Assembly: GCA_965652145.1 (NCBI GenBank)
Contig: CBFGTV010000127.1
Span: 1-5,750 of the forward strand
Direction of reading: 5' to 3'
Length of the DNA: 5,750 bases
DNA from: CBFGTV01 sp965652145
Lineage (GTDB): Bacteria > Bacillota > Clostridia > Peptostreptococcales > Natronincolaceae
In this document: piece after piece, positions 5,570 to 5,750 of the stretch
Position numbering within the stretch: position 1 is the first letter of the stretch
How the letters are laid out: each line of letters starts with the position of its first letter
Notes under the pieces: generated by a model
Seen by the model: only the letters and a program-made list of their open reading frames with translations
Told to the model about the DNA's origin: nothing
Databases searched by the model: none
Translations under genes and position numbers: made by a program

Positions 5570-5621
5570 ATTTTTTCTCTTTTTCTCTGCCCATCATTTT
5601 TTATTTTTTTTAATTTTTCTC
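5570..5621. promoter_or_regulatory. Pyrimidine tract shared by two divergent promoters
   Basis: Only seven of these 52 plus-strand bases are purines, with several runs of six to eight T. The tract lies immediately upstream of the -35 boxes of both the MATE gene (minus) and tRNA-Ala (plus). A/T tracts in this position are typical of UP elements bound by the RNA polymerase alpha subunit. Confidence 0.4.
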
Positions 5622-5650
5622 TTGACTTTTATTTGTATTTTTAGTATGAT
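5622..5650 (+). promoter_or_regulatory. Promoter of tRNA-Ala
   Basis: TTGACT (-35, 5622-5627; five of six) and TATGAT (-10, 5645-5650; five of six) are 17 bases apart. Transcription would start near 5657, about 16 bases before the mature tRNA 5' end at 5673. Confidence 0.8.
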
Positions 5651-5672
5651 TTTATTTGTCGGTAGTACTTGC

Positions 5673-5748
5673 GGGGGTATAGCGCAGTTGGGAGCGCGCT
5701 TGACTGGCAGTCAAGAGGTCAGGGGTTCGAATCCCCTTATCTCCACCA
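5673..5748 (+). tRNA. tRNA-Ala (anticodon GGC)
   Basis: A complete 76-base tRNA with encoded CCA (5746-5748). The acceptor stem pairs GGGGGTA (5673-5679) with TATCTCC (5738-5744) and contains the G3-U70 wobble that identifies alanine tRNAs; the discriminator is A (5745). The D stem is GCGC/GCGC, the anticodon stem CTTGA/TCAAG and the T arm AGGGG/CCCCT with loop TTCGAAT. The anticodon GGC (5706-5708) reads GCC and GCU. Loop positions 32 and 38 are C and G, able to pair. Confidence 0.97.
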
Positions 5749-5750
5749 AA

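Noticed and set aside
5704..5710. C32-G38 in the anticodon loop of tRNA-Ala(GGC), in place of the A32-U38 known from E. coli
   Set aside because: As far as I recall Bacillus tRNA-Ala(GGC) has the same pair, so it looks normal for Firmicutes.
5721..5748. tRNA 3' end as an integration site of a mobile element
   Set aside because: I saw no second copy of the tRNA 3' end in the window, and no integrase or phage gene.

Overview
The window looks like a chromosomal piece of a low-GC Firmicute, most likely from the Clostridia. The reasons are its AT-rich intergenic DNA, strong Shine-Dalgarno sequences, sigma-A-type promoters with 17-18 bp spacers, an FtsH of a form I associate with clostridia, and a CRISPR repeat of the thermophile/clostridial kind that ends in TTTGAAAC on one strand. 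I cannot name the genus. Every protein gene is on the minus strand. Only the tRNA at the right edge is on the plus strand.

Layout from right to left, in the direction of transcription: tRNA-Ala(GGC) at 5673-5748 (plus) and a MATE-family efflux transporter at 4130-5497 (minus) diverge from one compact region, each with a good promoter. Next, after a 297-base gap, come two small genes: a 68-residue soluble helical protein (3626-3832) and a 110-residue three-helix membrane protein (3219-3551). A clear intrinsic terminator follows. Then comes an ATP-dependent zinc metalloprotease FtsH (1296-3074, probable TTG start) with its own terminator. After that is a decayed GyrI-like gene (608-1079) that lacks its N-terminal part and carries two frameshifts. 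It is followed by a 14-bp inverted repeat (545-590), an AT-rich CRISPR leader candidate (412-540) and the right end of a CRISPR array (1-411) that runs off the left edge.

No cas genes are present, so the CRISPR type is inferred only from the repeat. The array holds six spacers in view. Repeat family and a near-consensus promoter in the flank both point to minus-strand transcription. The degenerate repeat, however, sits at what would then be the leader end, where it is not expected. Five of the six spacers are purine-rich on the plus strand and several look like phage translation-initiation regions, so minus-strand crRNAs would be antisense to such mRNAs.

The protein genes look like housekeeping or envelope functions (membrane proteolysis, efflux) and not a single pathway. 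I found no convincing new multi-gene system. The items most worth a second look are the CRISPR orientation conflict and spacer strand bias, the inverted repeat next to the array, near-palindromic ATATGACATAT sites upstream of both small genes, and the uncharacterised small membrane protein between MATE and ftsH.
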